Assembly: GCA_022394775.1 (NCBI GenBank)
Contig: JAGFCB010000174.1
Coordinates: 1-56,814, forward strand
DNA from: Candidatus Poribacteria bacterium
Lineage (GTDB): Bacteria > Poribacteria > WGA-4E > WGA-3G
Direction of reading: 5' to 3'
Length of the DNA: 56,814 nucleotides
Of the stretch, positions 1 through 7,773 are shown in pieces; the stretch's first letter is position 1; each line of letters starts with the position of its first letter. Position numbers and translations under genes: made by a program. A model generated the notes under the pieces. It was not told the DNA's origin. It saw only the letters and a program-made list of their open reading frames with translations, and searched no databases.

Positions 1-680
1 TCCAAGATAGCAGGGATCGGATGTTTGGTCCCAGAAATCGCAAGTCTATCCCCTGCAGCAGACCAGGACGGACTGTGTTGCCATTGTAGTGCTTTATCGG
101 GGATCGGTTGTTCCTGATCGCGTGTGTCAACATTGAGAAATGTCAGTCGAGACCCCAGTGCGTGAGCGAGAGTATAGGCAATCTCTGAACCATCTGGTGA
201 CCAGGCTGGGGAACGCCCATTCGGGAGGAGTTCGACATCTTCTTCGCCAAATGTTCCAAGATACATACCGAACTCGAAACGATTCCAGTCTTCGTAAATG
301 TAAGCAAACCGTTTTCCATCCGGCGACCACGTCGCATTTTTTCTCCAAGCCCTTATTTTTTTCTTAAAGACGCGCCGGACATTTGTGCCATCCGCGTCCA
401 TCACATACAGGTCCCGCACATGATTTCCCCCGCGAGTCGAGACAAAGAGAATCTGTTCACCTGTCGGAGACCACACAGCACGCGAATCATCGGCGGGATG
501 CTGTGTCAAGTTCACCTGTTCGGAGCCATCGGGATTCATCATGTACACCTCCCAATTGCCATCCCGTGTGGAACTAAACAGGATTTTTGAGGTTGTCGGT
601 GCTTTTGCTGAAACAGCACAAATACTCATAGATAACAACAATATCAAACTGAATACAGATAAAGCGTATGTCCGTTTCAT
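1..680 (-). CDS. Secreted TolB-like PD40 beta-propeller protein (partial, C-terminus beyond window)
   Basis: The frame opens at an ATG at 680 and stays open to base 1, giving the first about 226 residues; the C-terminus lies outside the window. Residues 1-27 form a signal peptide (MKR, hydrophobic core, VSA-KA). The mature part carries PD40/TolB blades, visible as repeated W-S-P-x-G motifs (AVWSPTGEQILF, ATWSPDGKRFAY, PAWSPDGSEIAY, PSWSAAGDRLAI) and DGNWEVYMMNPDG-type strands. Such proteins are periplasmic or surface six-bladed propellers; the ligand is unknown. A seven-A run near codon 107 is in frame, so there is no frameshift. The next gene upstream (712-1026) is a short relative. Confidence 0.85.
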   Translation of the reverse strand, partial: MKRTYALSVFSLILLLSMSICAVSAKAPTTSKILFSSTRDGNWEVYMMNPDGSEQVNLTQHPADDSRAVWSPTGEQILFVSTRGGNHVRDLYVMDADGTNVRRVFKKKIRAWRKNATWSPDGKRFAYIYEDWNRFEFGMYLGTFGEEDVELLPNGRSPAWSPDGSEIAYTLAHALGSRLTFLNVDTRDQEQPIPDKALQWQHSPSWSAAGDRLAISGTKHPIPAIL

Positions 681-711
681 ATATATTTCTCCGAGAATGT
701 ATTGCTGAGTT

Positions 712-1026
712 TTATTTTCTACTTCCGCCAACCTTGACCCATCCCCACGTTGAAATGAACCATCCGACAGGATTCACCGCTACCAAACCACTTGGTTGCC
801 AAGATGGGTAAAAGCCTTCTGTTATGAGTCTCAAATCGCCGCCATTAACGTTTATGACTTCAATATAAACATTCGCCCCAAAATGGGTACAGGCAAGCTG
901 CGTGCCATCCGGGGACCAAGACGGATAATCTTCACCGCTGTTTGTGAGTTCTGCGATTGTGCTGTGTGGTATGTGCGATACACTTAGCGTTAGTCCGAAA
1001 AGCAGCGCGAATAGGATTCTTTTCAT
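712..1026 (-). CDS. Short secreted PD40 (TolB-like) protein
   Basis: 104 residues with an N-terminal signal peptide (MKRILFALLFGLTLSVS) and two PD40 blades (YPSWSPDGTQLA and YPSWQPSGLVA). That is far shorter than the usual 300-450 residues of TolB-like propellers, so it is either a truncated paralogue of the gene at 1-680 or a minimal two-blade protein that must oligomerise. The last about 20 residues (NPVGWFISTWGWVKVGGSRK) no longer look like a blade, which favours truncation. An SD-like AAGGGA lies 8 nt before the ATG. The gap to the following gene is 31 bp. Confidence 0.7.
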   Translation of the reverse strand: MKRILFALLFGLTLSVSHIPHSTIAELTNSGEDYPSWSPDGTQLACTHFGANVYIEVINVNGGDLRLITEGFYPSWQPSGLVAVNPVGWFISTWGWVKVGGSRK

Positions 1027-1070
1027 TTTGCGTGTCCCTTCCCATTTTTAAGACTTTAAAAATAGAACCT

Positions 1071-1109
1071 TGCAAACTATGTATGCAAACTATGTATGCA
1101 AACTGTGTA
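1071..1109. repeat. Three tandem 13-bp repeats upstream of the short PD40 gene
   Basis: Three head-to-tail copies of TGCAAACTATGTA lie at 1071-1083, 1084-1096 and 1097-1109; the third has G for A at one position. They sit about 45-85 bp before the ATG at 1026. They could be operator half-sites or a slippage-prone tract. Confidence 0.85.
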
Positions 1110-1318
1110 TATTAAAGACAATTTTTTTAAGGGGTTTGGGTGCAAAATCTGAAAAAAATGTCAAAAAAAATGAAAAATTTTCATTTTAGACGAAAAATCT
1201 CGCTGTTCATATTTTGAAAAATCACAACGAATAACGCCTAAAACCTTGAGAATGTATGGGTTTTCTGGATGTATGGGTTACAATTCTCGCGCTTGTTGGG
1301 AAAGATTTTTAAGGGGAT

Positions 1319-2587
1319 TTATGAGATATGTTTTTTTAGGGGTTTTCCACGCAAAATAACCGTCTGAACGCTTAAATTTTCGTCGACAATAACGATATCT
1401 GCGGTTTTACCGGTCTCAATTGAACCGACTGATGTTGAGACCCCCAAATTTTGCGCCGGTGTTAACGTCGCCATTGTTAAGGCATCTTCGAGTGAGTTTC
1501 CCCAATTGATGACGTTACGCACACCGTCCATGAGGGTAATATTCGCACCCGCGAGACGTTCGGTCGGTGTACCGACATCGAGCCACATCGCACCGTTACG
1601 GACGTATTTCTCGGTGGTACCGGCTTCAAAAGCGGTATCGTGTTCAGAGATTGCATCTTCATTGAGACGATAGGCATCGAGCTCAGGGACATAAGTGGCG
1701 GATGCTTGCCATGCTTCAGTAGGGACACCGGCGAGTTCTGTGCAGTCGGTAATCAACCCGACGGCGTGCGCGCCTTTCTGCTGAATCAAGTTATTTCCCC
1801 AAAAAGGGTGAACATGGTGCTCGTCAATGATGAGTTCTGCGTGGATATCTGGGTGCGATAGGACTGCCTCAATGGCACCGAGGGTCCGGTGATGCATCCC
1901 GCTCATACCGTTGTAAGTGTGTGTCGCGCGCGTTACACCCGCATCAATAGCTGCCATCGCTTGCGCAAATGTCGCATTTGTGTGTCCCATCGCGATGACA
2001 ATGTCGTTGTAAGCGTCTGTTCTAAAGGTTGTGAGATGCTTAATAAATTGGAAGTTTTCATCATTTTCCGGTGCGATAGAAATTACTTTCAAGGTCCCAT
2101 CAGAGGCTGCCCACATTGCGTGGAACTCTTCAAAGTTCGGAGGCGTAATATACTTCGCATTCTGTGCACCATTTTTAGCGAGGCTCCCGAATTTCCCTTC
2201 AACATACGAACCGATAATCTGTGAACCGTCTGCCACTGGTTCGTCAACGACGTGCGCGATAGCCGTTAGTGCACTGTTGATTTGCGCCATACTACCGGAA
2301 GAGATACCTAAAACCAACGAAGTGACACCACTACGGGCGTGTGCGCGTGCGATTGATGCTACATCCTCAACATCGCCTGTCATTGTTCCATAGCCGCCGC
2401 CACCGTGTATTAATCCATCAATCAACCCTGGGATTACAAGGCAGTTAGACGCGTCAATGACTTCTCCTGACGGTTGAAGCGTCTCCGTTGTTATCTCTGA
2501 AATTGTGTCATCTTGAATAACGATACTCCCCTGTCCAAAATGCGTTGGAGTGTAGATATCGCCATTCGCAATCGTGAGTATTTCCAT
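1319..2587 (-). CDS. nagA: N-acetylglucosamine-6-phosphate deacetylase
   Basis: 422 residues of the amidohydrolase superfamily; removes acetate from GlcNAc-6-P in amino-sugar and chitin catabolism (cytoplasm). Seen: the N-terminal beta-sandwich, GLIDGLIHGGGGY in the metal-loop position, the metal Glu in YVEGKFG, His in AMGHTNAT, His in THTYNGM, IIDEHHVHP, and the catalytic Asp in LITDCTELAG. The first His of the usual HxH is Leu (LIH), so one metal site may be lost, as in the E. coli enzyme. The ATG at 2587 (MEILTIANGD) is chosen over an in-frame upstream start because the homology begins there and it clears the ThuA gene by 25 bp. Last gene of an apparent eight-gene operon. Confidence 0.88.
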   Translation of the reverse strand: MEILTIANGDIYTPTHFGQGSIVIQDDTISEITTETLQPSGEVIDASNCLVIPGLIDGLIHGGGGYGTMTGDVEDVASIARAHARSGVTSLVLGISSGSMAQINSALTAIAHVVDEPVADGSQIIGSYVEGKFGSLAKNGAQNAKYITPPNFEEFHAMWAASDGTLKVISIAPENDENFQFIKHLTTFRTDAYNDIVIAMGHTNATFAQAMAAIDAGVTRATHTYNGMSGMHHRTLGAIEAVLSHPDIHAELIIDEHHVHPFWGNNLIQQKGAHAVGLITDCTELAGVPTEAWQASATYVPELDAYRLNEDAISEHDTAFEAGTTEKYVRNGAMWLDVGTPTERLAGANITLMDGVRNVINWGNSLEDALTMATLTPAQNLGVSTSVGSIETGKTADIVIVDENLSVQTVILRGKPLKKHIS

Positions 2588-2612
2588 ATCTCCAAGTGTG
2601 CCTTCAATTTCG

Positions 2613-3245
2613 TTAAATCTGTCCCGATACCCACAAAACACTTTGGGCCAGAAATCGCAGAAAGATTTCGACCTCAAAGTCCTGCTGATGTCCGAGTGAA
2701 GTGTAGCAGACGCGACCGCCGTTATGCAAGCGTGTCCATGCTACAGGTTCTGAGTGTTCATCGGTATGCCCCATCAGTAGTAGAGATGTATCGTCGCGAA
2801 GCGATGGGTTTTTGTAGAGACTGCCATAAGTATCAAACGCTGGGATGTCTTTCAGGATCGGGTGTTCCGTCGCAGCTAATTCCACACGGGTAATGGGTCC
2901 GTGACCGTAATGTCCTTGGTAGTCGCCACCGAGAACATCTTTGTCAAACGCAAGCCAGTTTTCGTACGCGTGACTGGCGGTTCTAACCCCGACAAGTGGT
3001 CTGCCTTGTTCACAGTAATCTTGAAATTGTTTGAGTGATGCACCGTCCGTATTAAGTCGGCGCGTGAAGACTAACAAGGCATCTGCGTCATCCAATGCCG
3101 CCAAAGAAGGATCGTCATCCTCTGAGCTATAAACGATTAGATTTGCTTTGATCGGGTAGTGGTTTTCAACAAATTCTTTGAAGATGGTCAAAGATGCTTC
3201 GGAGTCGTATTCAAAAGAACCGGAAAGCATGCACAAGTTAAGCAC
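2613..3245 (-). CDS. ThuA-like glutamine-amidotransferase-fold protein
   Basis: 210 residues, full-length ThuA domain: an N-terminal flavodoxin-like strand (NLCMLSGSFEYDS), DDADALLVFTR, a strand and turn at GRPLVGVRTASHAYENW, the conserved GHYGHGPITRVE, HPILKDIPAF, PVAWTRLHNGGRVCYTSLGHQQDF. ThuA-like proteins are linked to trehalose and other sugar metabolism, but their reaction is not established. GTG start with AAAGGAA 8 nt before it. It lies 14 bp after folA and 25 bp before nagA, which fits a carbohydrate role. Confidence 0.85.
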   Translation of the reverse strand: MLNLCMLSGSFEYDSEASLTIFKEFVENHYPIKANLIVYSSEDDDPSLAALDDADALLVFTRRLNTDGASLKQFQDYCEQGRPLVGVRTASHAYENWLAFDKDVLGGDYQGHYGHGPITRVELAATEHPILKDIPAFDTYGSLYKNPSLRDDTSLLLMGHTDEHSEPVAWTRLHNGGRVCYTSLGHQQDFEVEIFLRFLAQSVLWVSGQI

Positions 3246-3259
3246 TGGGTTGTTCCTTT

Positions 3260-3748
3260 CTATTTTCTTTCTAAAAACAGAAAACTATACGGATAAGGAT
3301 TTTTCTCGTCGGGTTCACCGTCAATGCGTTTCACTTCCTGCCACGCTGCCATGTCAAATTCGGGGAAATAGACATCGCCTTCAAACGTGGCATGGATTTG
3401 TGTAAGGTAGAGCCTGTCGGCGTGCGGTAAAAAGGCTTGGTAGATAGGCGCGCCACCACATATCATGAGTTCTTCTGCTCCCTGAGAACGTTTAATAACT
3501 TCTTCTACGGAGTGCGCAACGATACAACCTTTCGGAGCCGTATAATCAGTATTTCGCGTGAGAATGATATTGCGTCGCTTCCCTAAAGGACGTTTCAGCG
3601 TTTCAAAAGTTTTGCGTCCCATAACGACAGGTTTGCCGAGGGTCATATCGCGAAAATGCCGCCGGTCAGCAGGCATCTGCCACGGGATGTCTGGTCCGTT
3701 GCCGATAAGTCGGTTTTTGTCGATTGCGGCGATCATTGATATTAACAT
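3260..3748 (-). CDS. folA: Dihydrofolate reductase
   Basis: 162 residues, the usual bacterial DHFR length. It reduces dihydrofolate to tetrahydrofolate with NADPH and so regenerates the cofactor spent by ThyA. Visible: MIAAIDKNRLIGNGPDIPWQMPADRRHF with the catalytic acidic residue in MPAD, GKPVVMGRKTFETL (NADPH loop), RRNIILTRN, and ELMICGGAPIYQAFLPHADRLYLTQIH. Only one base separates it from the upstream gene's stop, and thyA and dut lie upstream in the same operon, so the set covers dUTP to dTMP with folate recycling. Confidence 0.95.
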   Translation of the reverse strand: MLISMIAAIDKNRLIGNGPDIPWQMPADRRHFRDMTLGKPVVMGRKTFETLKRPLGKRRNIILTRNTDYTAPKGCIVAHSVEEVIKRSQGAEELMICGGAPIYQAFLPHADRLYLTQIHATFEGDVYFPEFDMAAWQEVKRIDGEPDEKNPYPYSFLFLERK

Positions 3749-3749
3749 T

Positions 3750-4253
3750 TTAGGGTTCTGCTCCTTCTGCTTGTTCTCCCATTTCTATCCCGCTCACGAC
3801 CTGTTCAGCAAAACGGATGACTGTCTCTTTTAGCATACGCGGTGCCAGTTTAATCTTGTTTTGCTGTTTCCACTCCATTTTAAATTGACCTGTTTCTACG
3901 AGTTCATCGATCCCACTTTGGACGGTTTTCACATCGGTTTCAAAGTGTTTAGCGAGTTCGGTGAGATTTAAAGGCTCCTCAGTTTGAAAGGAGAGCACTT
4001 CAATCCAGAGCCACATTCCCAACCGCCGGGTGAAGTGTGAGAGGTCTTCGGCTGTATCTACCAGATGCATAATAGATGCAAAGCAGTAAGCGGCATGATG
4101 TGGGTAATCGTTTAGGAGTTCTTCAAATTCCTCGAAAATCAGTTCAATGAGGAACGCCGCTTCTTCTGGTAAGGTCAATTCTTCGCCATCAAGGTGATGA
4201 CCGTTTTGTTCCGGTTCACCGAAGTTATTTCCGTTTTGTTTTTCGTGTTTCAT
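3750..4253 (-). CDS. Uncharacterised protein with a winged-helix-like C-terminal half
   Basis: 167 residues counted from the ATG at 4253, which overlaps the end of the lipoprotein gene by 29 bp. The N-terminal 25 residues are polar and Asn/Gln/His-rich. The middle is helical and acidic (IELIFEEFEELLNDY). Residues about 105-140 (LNLTELAKHFETDVKTVQSGIDELVETG) read like a helix-turn-helix with its recognition helix, as in winged-helix proteins. I do not recognise the family. Its place between the lipoprotein and folA suggests translational coupling in the operon, not a dedicated regulator. Confidence 0.65.
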   Translation of the reverse strand: MKHEKQNGNNFGEPEQNGHHLDGEELTLPEEAAFLIELIFEEFEELLNDYPHHAAYCFASIMHLVDTAEDLSHFTRRLGMWLWIEVLSFQTEEPLNLTELAKHFETDVKTVQSGIDELVETGQFKMEWKQQNKIKLAPRMLKETVIRFAEQVVSGIEMGEQAEGAEP

Positions 4254-4944
4254 TGTCTCCTTTTGACTCAGTAGGGTTAGGTAGCACGCGGAAATATACA
4301 ATGAAAATTTCAGGCGTGCTGCCGATGCCTATTATCTTTACACTTTCATGCGGTTCAACACCTGTAATAGACAGTCCTTTCGTCCAATTCTCAGGAAGTG
4401 GCCGTCCCTCCATCCACATATCACTTTTTCCGGTTCCTTGCGTCCACTTATGCCATTTTTTTTCAGGTTTATCCGGTCTATGCCAAAATATTGTGAGCCT
4501 GTCGCCAGATCGGAAAGTTTTAGCCTTTGTGAAATCACCCGGCTTGTTGTCAATGTCAGTAATATGTTCGAGCCCTCGGTATGTCGTGTAGGTCTTTTGG
4601 ACGGTCGGAAGTTCTGGATGTGATTGCATCATGGGGTTCACCACAATATGAAAGATCGCCAGTTCATCAAGCCTGCTCATGCCTTTGATTTCAAGGTCTT
4701 CATGGTTTGCAGCAAATTTGATTGGGAGGCTCTGTTTCTCGTGGAATTCACCCATCTTGATATCCAATTCCAAGATATTGTTCTGAAGTTCAAAGTTGTT
4801 AATTTCTTCGTTATCTTCCAAGACCCAATAAATGGTAATCATATCCTCGGAGCGGAAAACAGCGTGTTCATTAGACGTTCCACAACCTGCAAGCATTACC
4901 ACAAGACTTACAGCGAGAAGTATCAACCCCTTTATTTTTACCAT
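4225..4944 (-). CDS. Predicted lipoprotein, function unknown
   Basis: 239 residues from the ATG at 4944, which has GGAG 7 nt upstream; another ATG at 4959 overlaps the thyA stop (TAATG) and is also possible. A lipoprotein signal peptide ends in the lipobox LAGC (Cys21). The mature protein seems to contain two related halves: FRSEDMITIYWVL near residue 30 and FRSGDRLTIFWHR near residue 140, each followed by an acidic, beta-rich segment. This suggests an internal duplication. No family recognised. Confidence 0.7.
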   Translation of the reverse strand: MVKIKGLILLAVSLVVMLAGCGTSNEHAVFRSEDMITIYWVLEDNEEINNFELQNNILELDIKMGEFHEKQSLPIKFAANHEDLEIKGMSRLDELAIFHIVVNPMMQSHPELPTVQKTYTTYRGLEHITDIDNKPGDFTKAKTFRSGDRLTIFWHRPDKPEKKWHKWTQGTGKSDMWMEGRPLPENWTKGLSITGVEPHESVKIIGIGSTPEIFIVYFRVLPNPTESKGDNETRKTKRK

Positions 4945-4958
4945 TTTGATTCTCCACA

Positions 4959-5756
4959 TTAGACAATCATAGGTGCGCGGATCGCAGCGTGATGTTGATA
5001 ATCTTCTAACTGGATGTGCTGCATCTTGAAAGCATCAATTGACTTGATTTTCGGATCCAATACAAGGCGCGGGAGCGGATACGGACTTCGCTGCAATTGG
5101 GTCTGAACTGCTTCAAGGTGTTCGTGATAGATGTGCGCGTCGCCTAAAGTGTGAATGAATTCATGCGGCGTTAAACCTGTTACCTGAGCGACCATGTGTA
5201 GTAGGAGCGAATACGATGCGATATTAAAGGGGACACCTAAGAACATATCACAACTCGGCTGATACATCTGCACCGACAACTTACCGTCCGCGACAAGGAA
5301 CTGAAAACACATGTGGCAGGGTGTCAGTGCCATCTTATCTAATTCTGCTGGGTTCCACGCTGTAACAATGAGCTTACGGCTATGTGGGGTCGTCTGGAGT
5401 TGTTCAATGACCTTAGCTAATTGATCAATCGTGCCGTCTGCCGTTCTCCATTTTCGCCATTGCACCCCGTATATGGGACCAAGCGCGCCCTCACGTCCCC
5501 ATGCTTCAGCGTTTGCATTCCACACCTGTGTACCGAGTTTTTGGAACTGTTCAACGTGATCGTAGCCACGCAGGAAACCTAAAAGTTCTGCTTTGACTGA
5601 CCGGAACGCGAGTTTTTTGGTCGTTACGGCAGGAAACCCATCTTCCATGTTGTATCGCATTTGCATACCGAAGAGTGCGCGGGTTACACCGTTTCTGCCC
5701 TCGCGATCGACACCAGTGTCCAATATCTGCTGAAGTCCTTCAAGGTATTGTTTCAT
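4959..5756 (-). CDS. thyA: Thymidylate synthase
   Basis: 265 residues, matching E. coli ThyA in length. Converts dUMP to dTMP using methylene-tetrahydrofolate. Seen: the N-terminal DREGRNGVTRALFGMQMRY (phosphate-binding Arg), AEAWGREGALGPIYGVQWRKW, the catalytic Cys in LTPCHMCFQF, QMYQPSCDMFLGVPFNIASYSLL, and the C-terminal YQHHAAIRAPMIV typical of the mobile tail. Start ATG at 5756. Lies 67 bp after dut. Confidence 0.96.
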   Translation of the reverse strand: MKQYLEGLQQILDTGVDREGRNGVTRALFGMQMRYNMEDGFPAVTTKKLAFRSVKAELLGFLRGYDHVEQFQKLGTQVWNANAEAWGREGALGPIYGVQWRKWRTADGTIDQLAKVIEQLQTTPHSRKLIVTAWNPAELDKMALTPCHMCFQFLVADGKLSVQMYQPSCDMFLGVPFNIASYSLLLHMVAQVTGLTPHEFIHTLGDAHIYHEHLEAVQTQLQRSPYPLPRLVLDPKIKSIDAFKMQHIQLEDYQHHAAIRAPMIV

Positions 5757-5823
5757 GCCTACTTATTACCAGTGTTATTACGGGTATATCTCCTATTATT
5801 AAGATACATTTCGATGCGTAAGA

Positions 5824-6261
5824 CTACCGATCTGTGCTGCCAAAACCACCCCTTGAGGTGTCGGACATTTGTTCAACCTCGTTCCATTCTGGCGTGTTCA
5901 CGGGGACAAAGAGTCCTTGCGCAATCCGGCTACCTCTCTCAACATTCACGATCTCGTTTGTAAAATTATAAACCTGGATTTTCAGTTCGTCCTCTTCACC
6001 ACAATAGTCGTTGTCAACGATACCGACACCCTGCGGCATCATCAATCCCAATTTACGGGGCGTACTGCTCCGAAGGCATATCATTAGCATATAGCCTGCC
6101 GGTGTTTCGACGATAACATTTGCGGGAATCAGGACAATCGACTGCGGCGCAATCTCTGCTGATTCACGACAGATGAGATCAAAACCTACAGACCCAGCCG
6201 TTTCATATTTCGGCAAGGGAAGCGTTTTATCTATGCGTTTGATATTAACTTTCATTGACAT
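5824..6261 (-). CDS. dut: dUTP diphosphatase
   Basis: 145 residues; trimeric dUTPase that makes dUMP for ThyA and keeps uracil out of DNA. All five motifs are present: AGSVGFDL, RSSTPRK, GVGIVDNDYCGE, RGSRIAQGLF and the C-terminal RGGFGSTDR. The start is set at the ATG at 6261, which shares a base with the upstream stop (TAATG); a second ATG two codons later (6255) is equally possible. An in-frame extension further upstream shows no dUTPase homology and was left out. Confidence 0.93.
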   Translation of the reverse strand: MSMKVNIKRIDKTLPLPKYETAGSVGFDLICRESAEIAPQSIVLIPANVIVETPAGYMLMICLRSSTPRKLGLMMPQGVGIVDNDYCGEEDELKIQVYNFTNEIVNVERGSRIAQGLFVPVNTPEWNEVEQMSDTSRGGFGSTDR

Positions 6262-7145
6262 TAGGGTACCGCCACTCCTGCTACTTTGCATGCTATCCGA
6301 TAGACTGAGGTACTTGCTGTGATGAACAACGTTTTCCAATCATCACCACCCCATGCCAAGTTTGCGGAACGTTCGGGGACGAGAATAATCCCAAGGTGTG
6401 TGCCGTCTGGTGCGAAGACCCAAATCCCGTTTGGACCCGTTAGATAAACGTTCCCTTGGACATCGACCTTCATACCATCAGGTTTGCCGTTGTCACCCTC
6501 TTCTTCACCGAAGACACGACCGTTCGCAATTGTGCCGTCAGGTTGAACATCAAAAGCACGCACATGCATCCGTTCAGTATCGTTGATGTAGAGGATCGAT
6601 TCGTCGGGTGAAAAGCAGATGCCGTTCGGTCTATCGAAGTCGTCGACGAGGAGCGTCAACGTCTCATAATCAGCAGACAAACGGTAGACCCCTTGGAAAT
6701 CGAGTTCCTTTTCCGATTCGACCCCGTATGCTGCACTCAGTCCGTAGGGTGGATCTGTGAAATAGATGCTCCCATCGGATTTCACAACGATGTCGTTCGG
6801 GCTGTTCAAGCGTTTACCTTGATAGTGTGCGGCAATCGTGATGATCTCGCCATCGGCTGTTGTAAAGGAGACTCGGCGATTCGCGTGTTCACAAGCGAGA
6901 AGGTGTCCACCTTTGTCGTAAGTCAAGCCGTTTGATTTTCCGGAGGGTTCACGAAAAACGGTCATGCCTGAGTCAGCATCCCATTTCCGCATCTTGTTTG
7001 CCGGAATATCGCTGAAAAGTAGAAACTGTCCTGTCGCGTGCCAGAGCGGTCCCTCGGTAAATTGACAGCCTGTTGCTATTTGTTCAATGTCTGCCTCTGG
7101 GTCAACTAAATCTAACAAGCGCGCGTCGCGTACGTCAAGTGCCAT
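6261..7145 (-). CDS. SMP-30 / gluconolactonase-like six-bladed propeller hydrolase
   Basis: 294 residues. Family members hydrolyse sugar lactones with one divalent metal. Visible: the metal Glu in CQFTEGPLW, NSPNDIVVKSDGSIYFTDPPYG, RPNGICFSPDES (metal Asn), KPDGMKVDVQGNVYLTG (metal Asp). No signal peptide, so probably cytoplasmic. ATG with AAAGGAAA just upstream, and an 18-bp perfect palindrome 15 bp before the start, making it the likely regulated first gene of the operon that ends with nagA. Substrate unknown. Confidence 0.88.
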   Translation of the reverse strand: MALDVRDARLLDLVDPEADIEQIATGCQFTEGPLWHATGQFLLFSDIPANKMRKWDADSGMTVFREPSGKSNGLTYDKGGHLLACEHANRRVSFTTADGEIITIAAHYQGKRLNSPNDIVVKSDGSIYFTDPPYGLSAAYGVESEKELDFQGVYRLSADYETLTLLVDDFDRPNGICFSPDESILYINDTERMHVRAFDVQPDGTIANGRVFGEEEGDNGKPDGMKVDVQGNVYLTGPNGIWVFAPDGTHLGIILVPERSANLAWGGDDWKTLFITASTSVYRIACKVAGVAVP

Positions 7146-7159
7146 ATTTTCCTTTCAAA

Positions 7160-7177
7160 TGTTACACCCGTGTAACA
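7160..7177. promoter_or_regulatory. Perfect 18-bp palindrome, candidate operator
   Basis: TGTTACAC-CC-GTGTAACA: two 8-bp arms with a 2-bp centre, 15 bp upstream of the SMP-30 start. Size and symmetry fit a dimeric repressor site. A half-site-like GTGTAAC recurs near 7269. No regulator gene is next to it. Confidence 0.6.
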
Positions 7178-7455
7178 TTGCGTGTTGAAGTGTTGGTCTA
7201 TAAACCCCTGTTCTGTCGAGTTTTCTAAAGGTTTTTCGATGATGAGTCCTTGGTAAAAAAATCGAAAAGTGTAACGTTTTCCGTTTGGTATGATGCCTAA
7301 AAGAACTGTTTATGTTTTTTCAGAGAAAGATGCGAGGTTAAAAGAAAATATCTTTGACAACTCTCTTAATTAATGTTAGCATAATCTAAAATGGTAAGTA
7401 TGGGGTTTCAGGTGGTAATAGTGTGCCTTGACACATTATGTCGTTAAGTAGAAAA
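7178..7455. other. Intergenic region between the SMP-30 operon and tRNA-Arg
   Basis: AT-rich, with no convincing reading frame. A TTGACA at 7354-7359 is present but no -10 lies at a proper distance. The operon promoter probably lies here, but I could not place it with confidence. Confidence 0.4.
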
Positions 7456-7529
<74 letters not shown>

Positions 7530-7579
7530 ATAAAGGTTTCAAGAACGAAATTGGTGTTCATTTATAAATAACTCTAAAT

Positions 7580-7608
7580 ATTCTAACAGACGCAATATCT
7601 TTTGTCAA
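7580..7608 (-). promoter_or_regulatory. Sigma70-type promoter of tRNA-Arg
   Basis: On the minus strand: TTGACA (7608-7603), a 17-bp spacer, TAGAAT (7585-7580). The predicted start near 7573 is about 45 nt upstream of the mature tRNA 5' end. Confidence 0.75.
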
Positions 7609-7671
7609 GTTTTTCAGGAAAAAAATCTCAGAGCCATTCAATTGTCGGTTTTTCATAATTTTCGCGGTGGC

Positions 7672-7695
7672 ATCGCGAGCACAGCTCGCTCCTAC
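7672..7695. repeat. Dispersed hairpin repeat (ATCGCGAG...CTCGCTCCTAC type)
   Basis: An inverted repeat of the form ATCGCGAGC-acag-CTCGCTCCTAC. Two further copies in opposite orientation lie at 53327-53352 and 53369-53394. It is a small REP-like palindromic unit found only between genes here. Confidence 0.75.
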
Positions 7696-7773
7696 AGTGA
7701 AGAGCCTTAGGTAGAAAATCACAATTATTGGAGAATTGAATGCCTCTAAAAAAATCTAAGGAGGGATATCAGG

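Noticed and set aside
330..370. Frameshift in the PD40 gene at the A/T homopolymer
   Set aside because: Careful codon counting shows the seven-base run is in frame and the PD40 pattern continues on both sides.
7354..7387. Plus-strand promoter TTGACA...TAATCT
   Set aside because: The spacer would be 20-22 bp and no plus-strand gene follows before the tRNA on the other strand.
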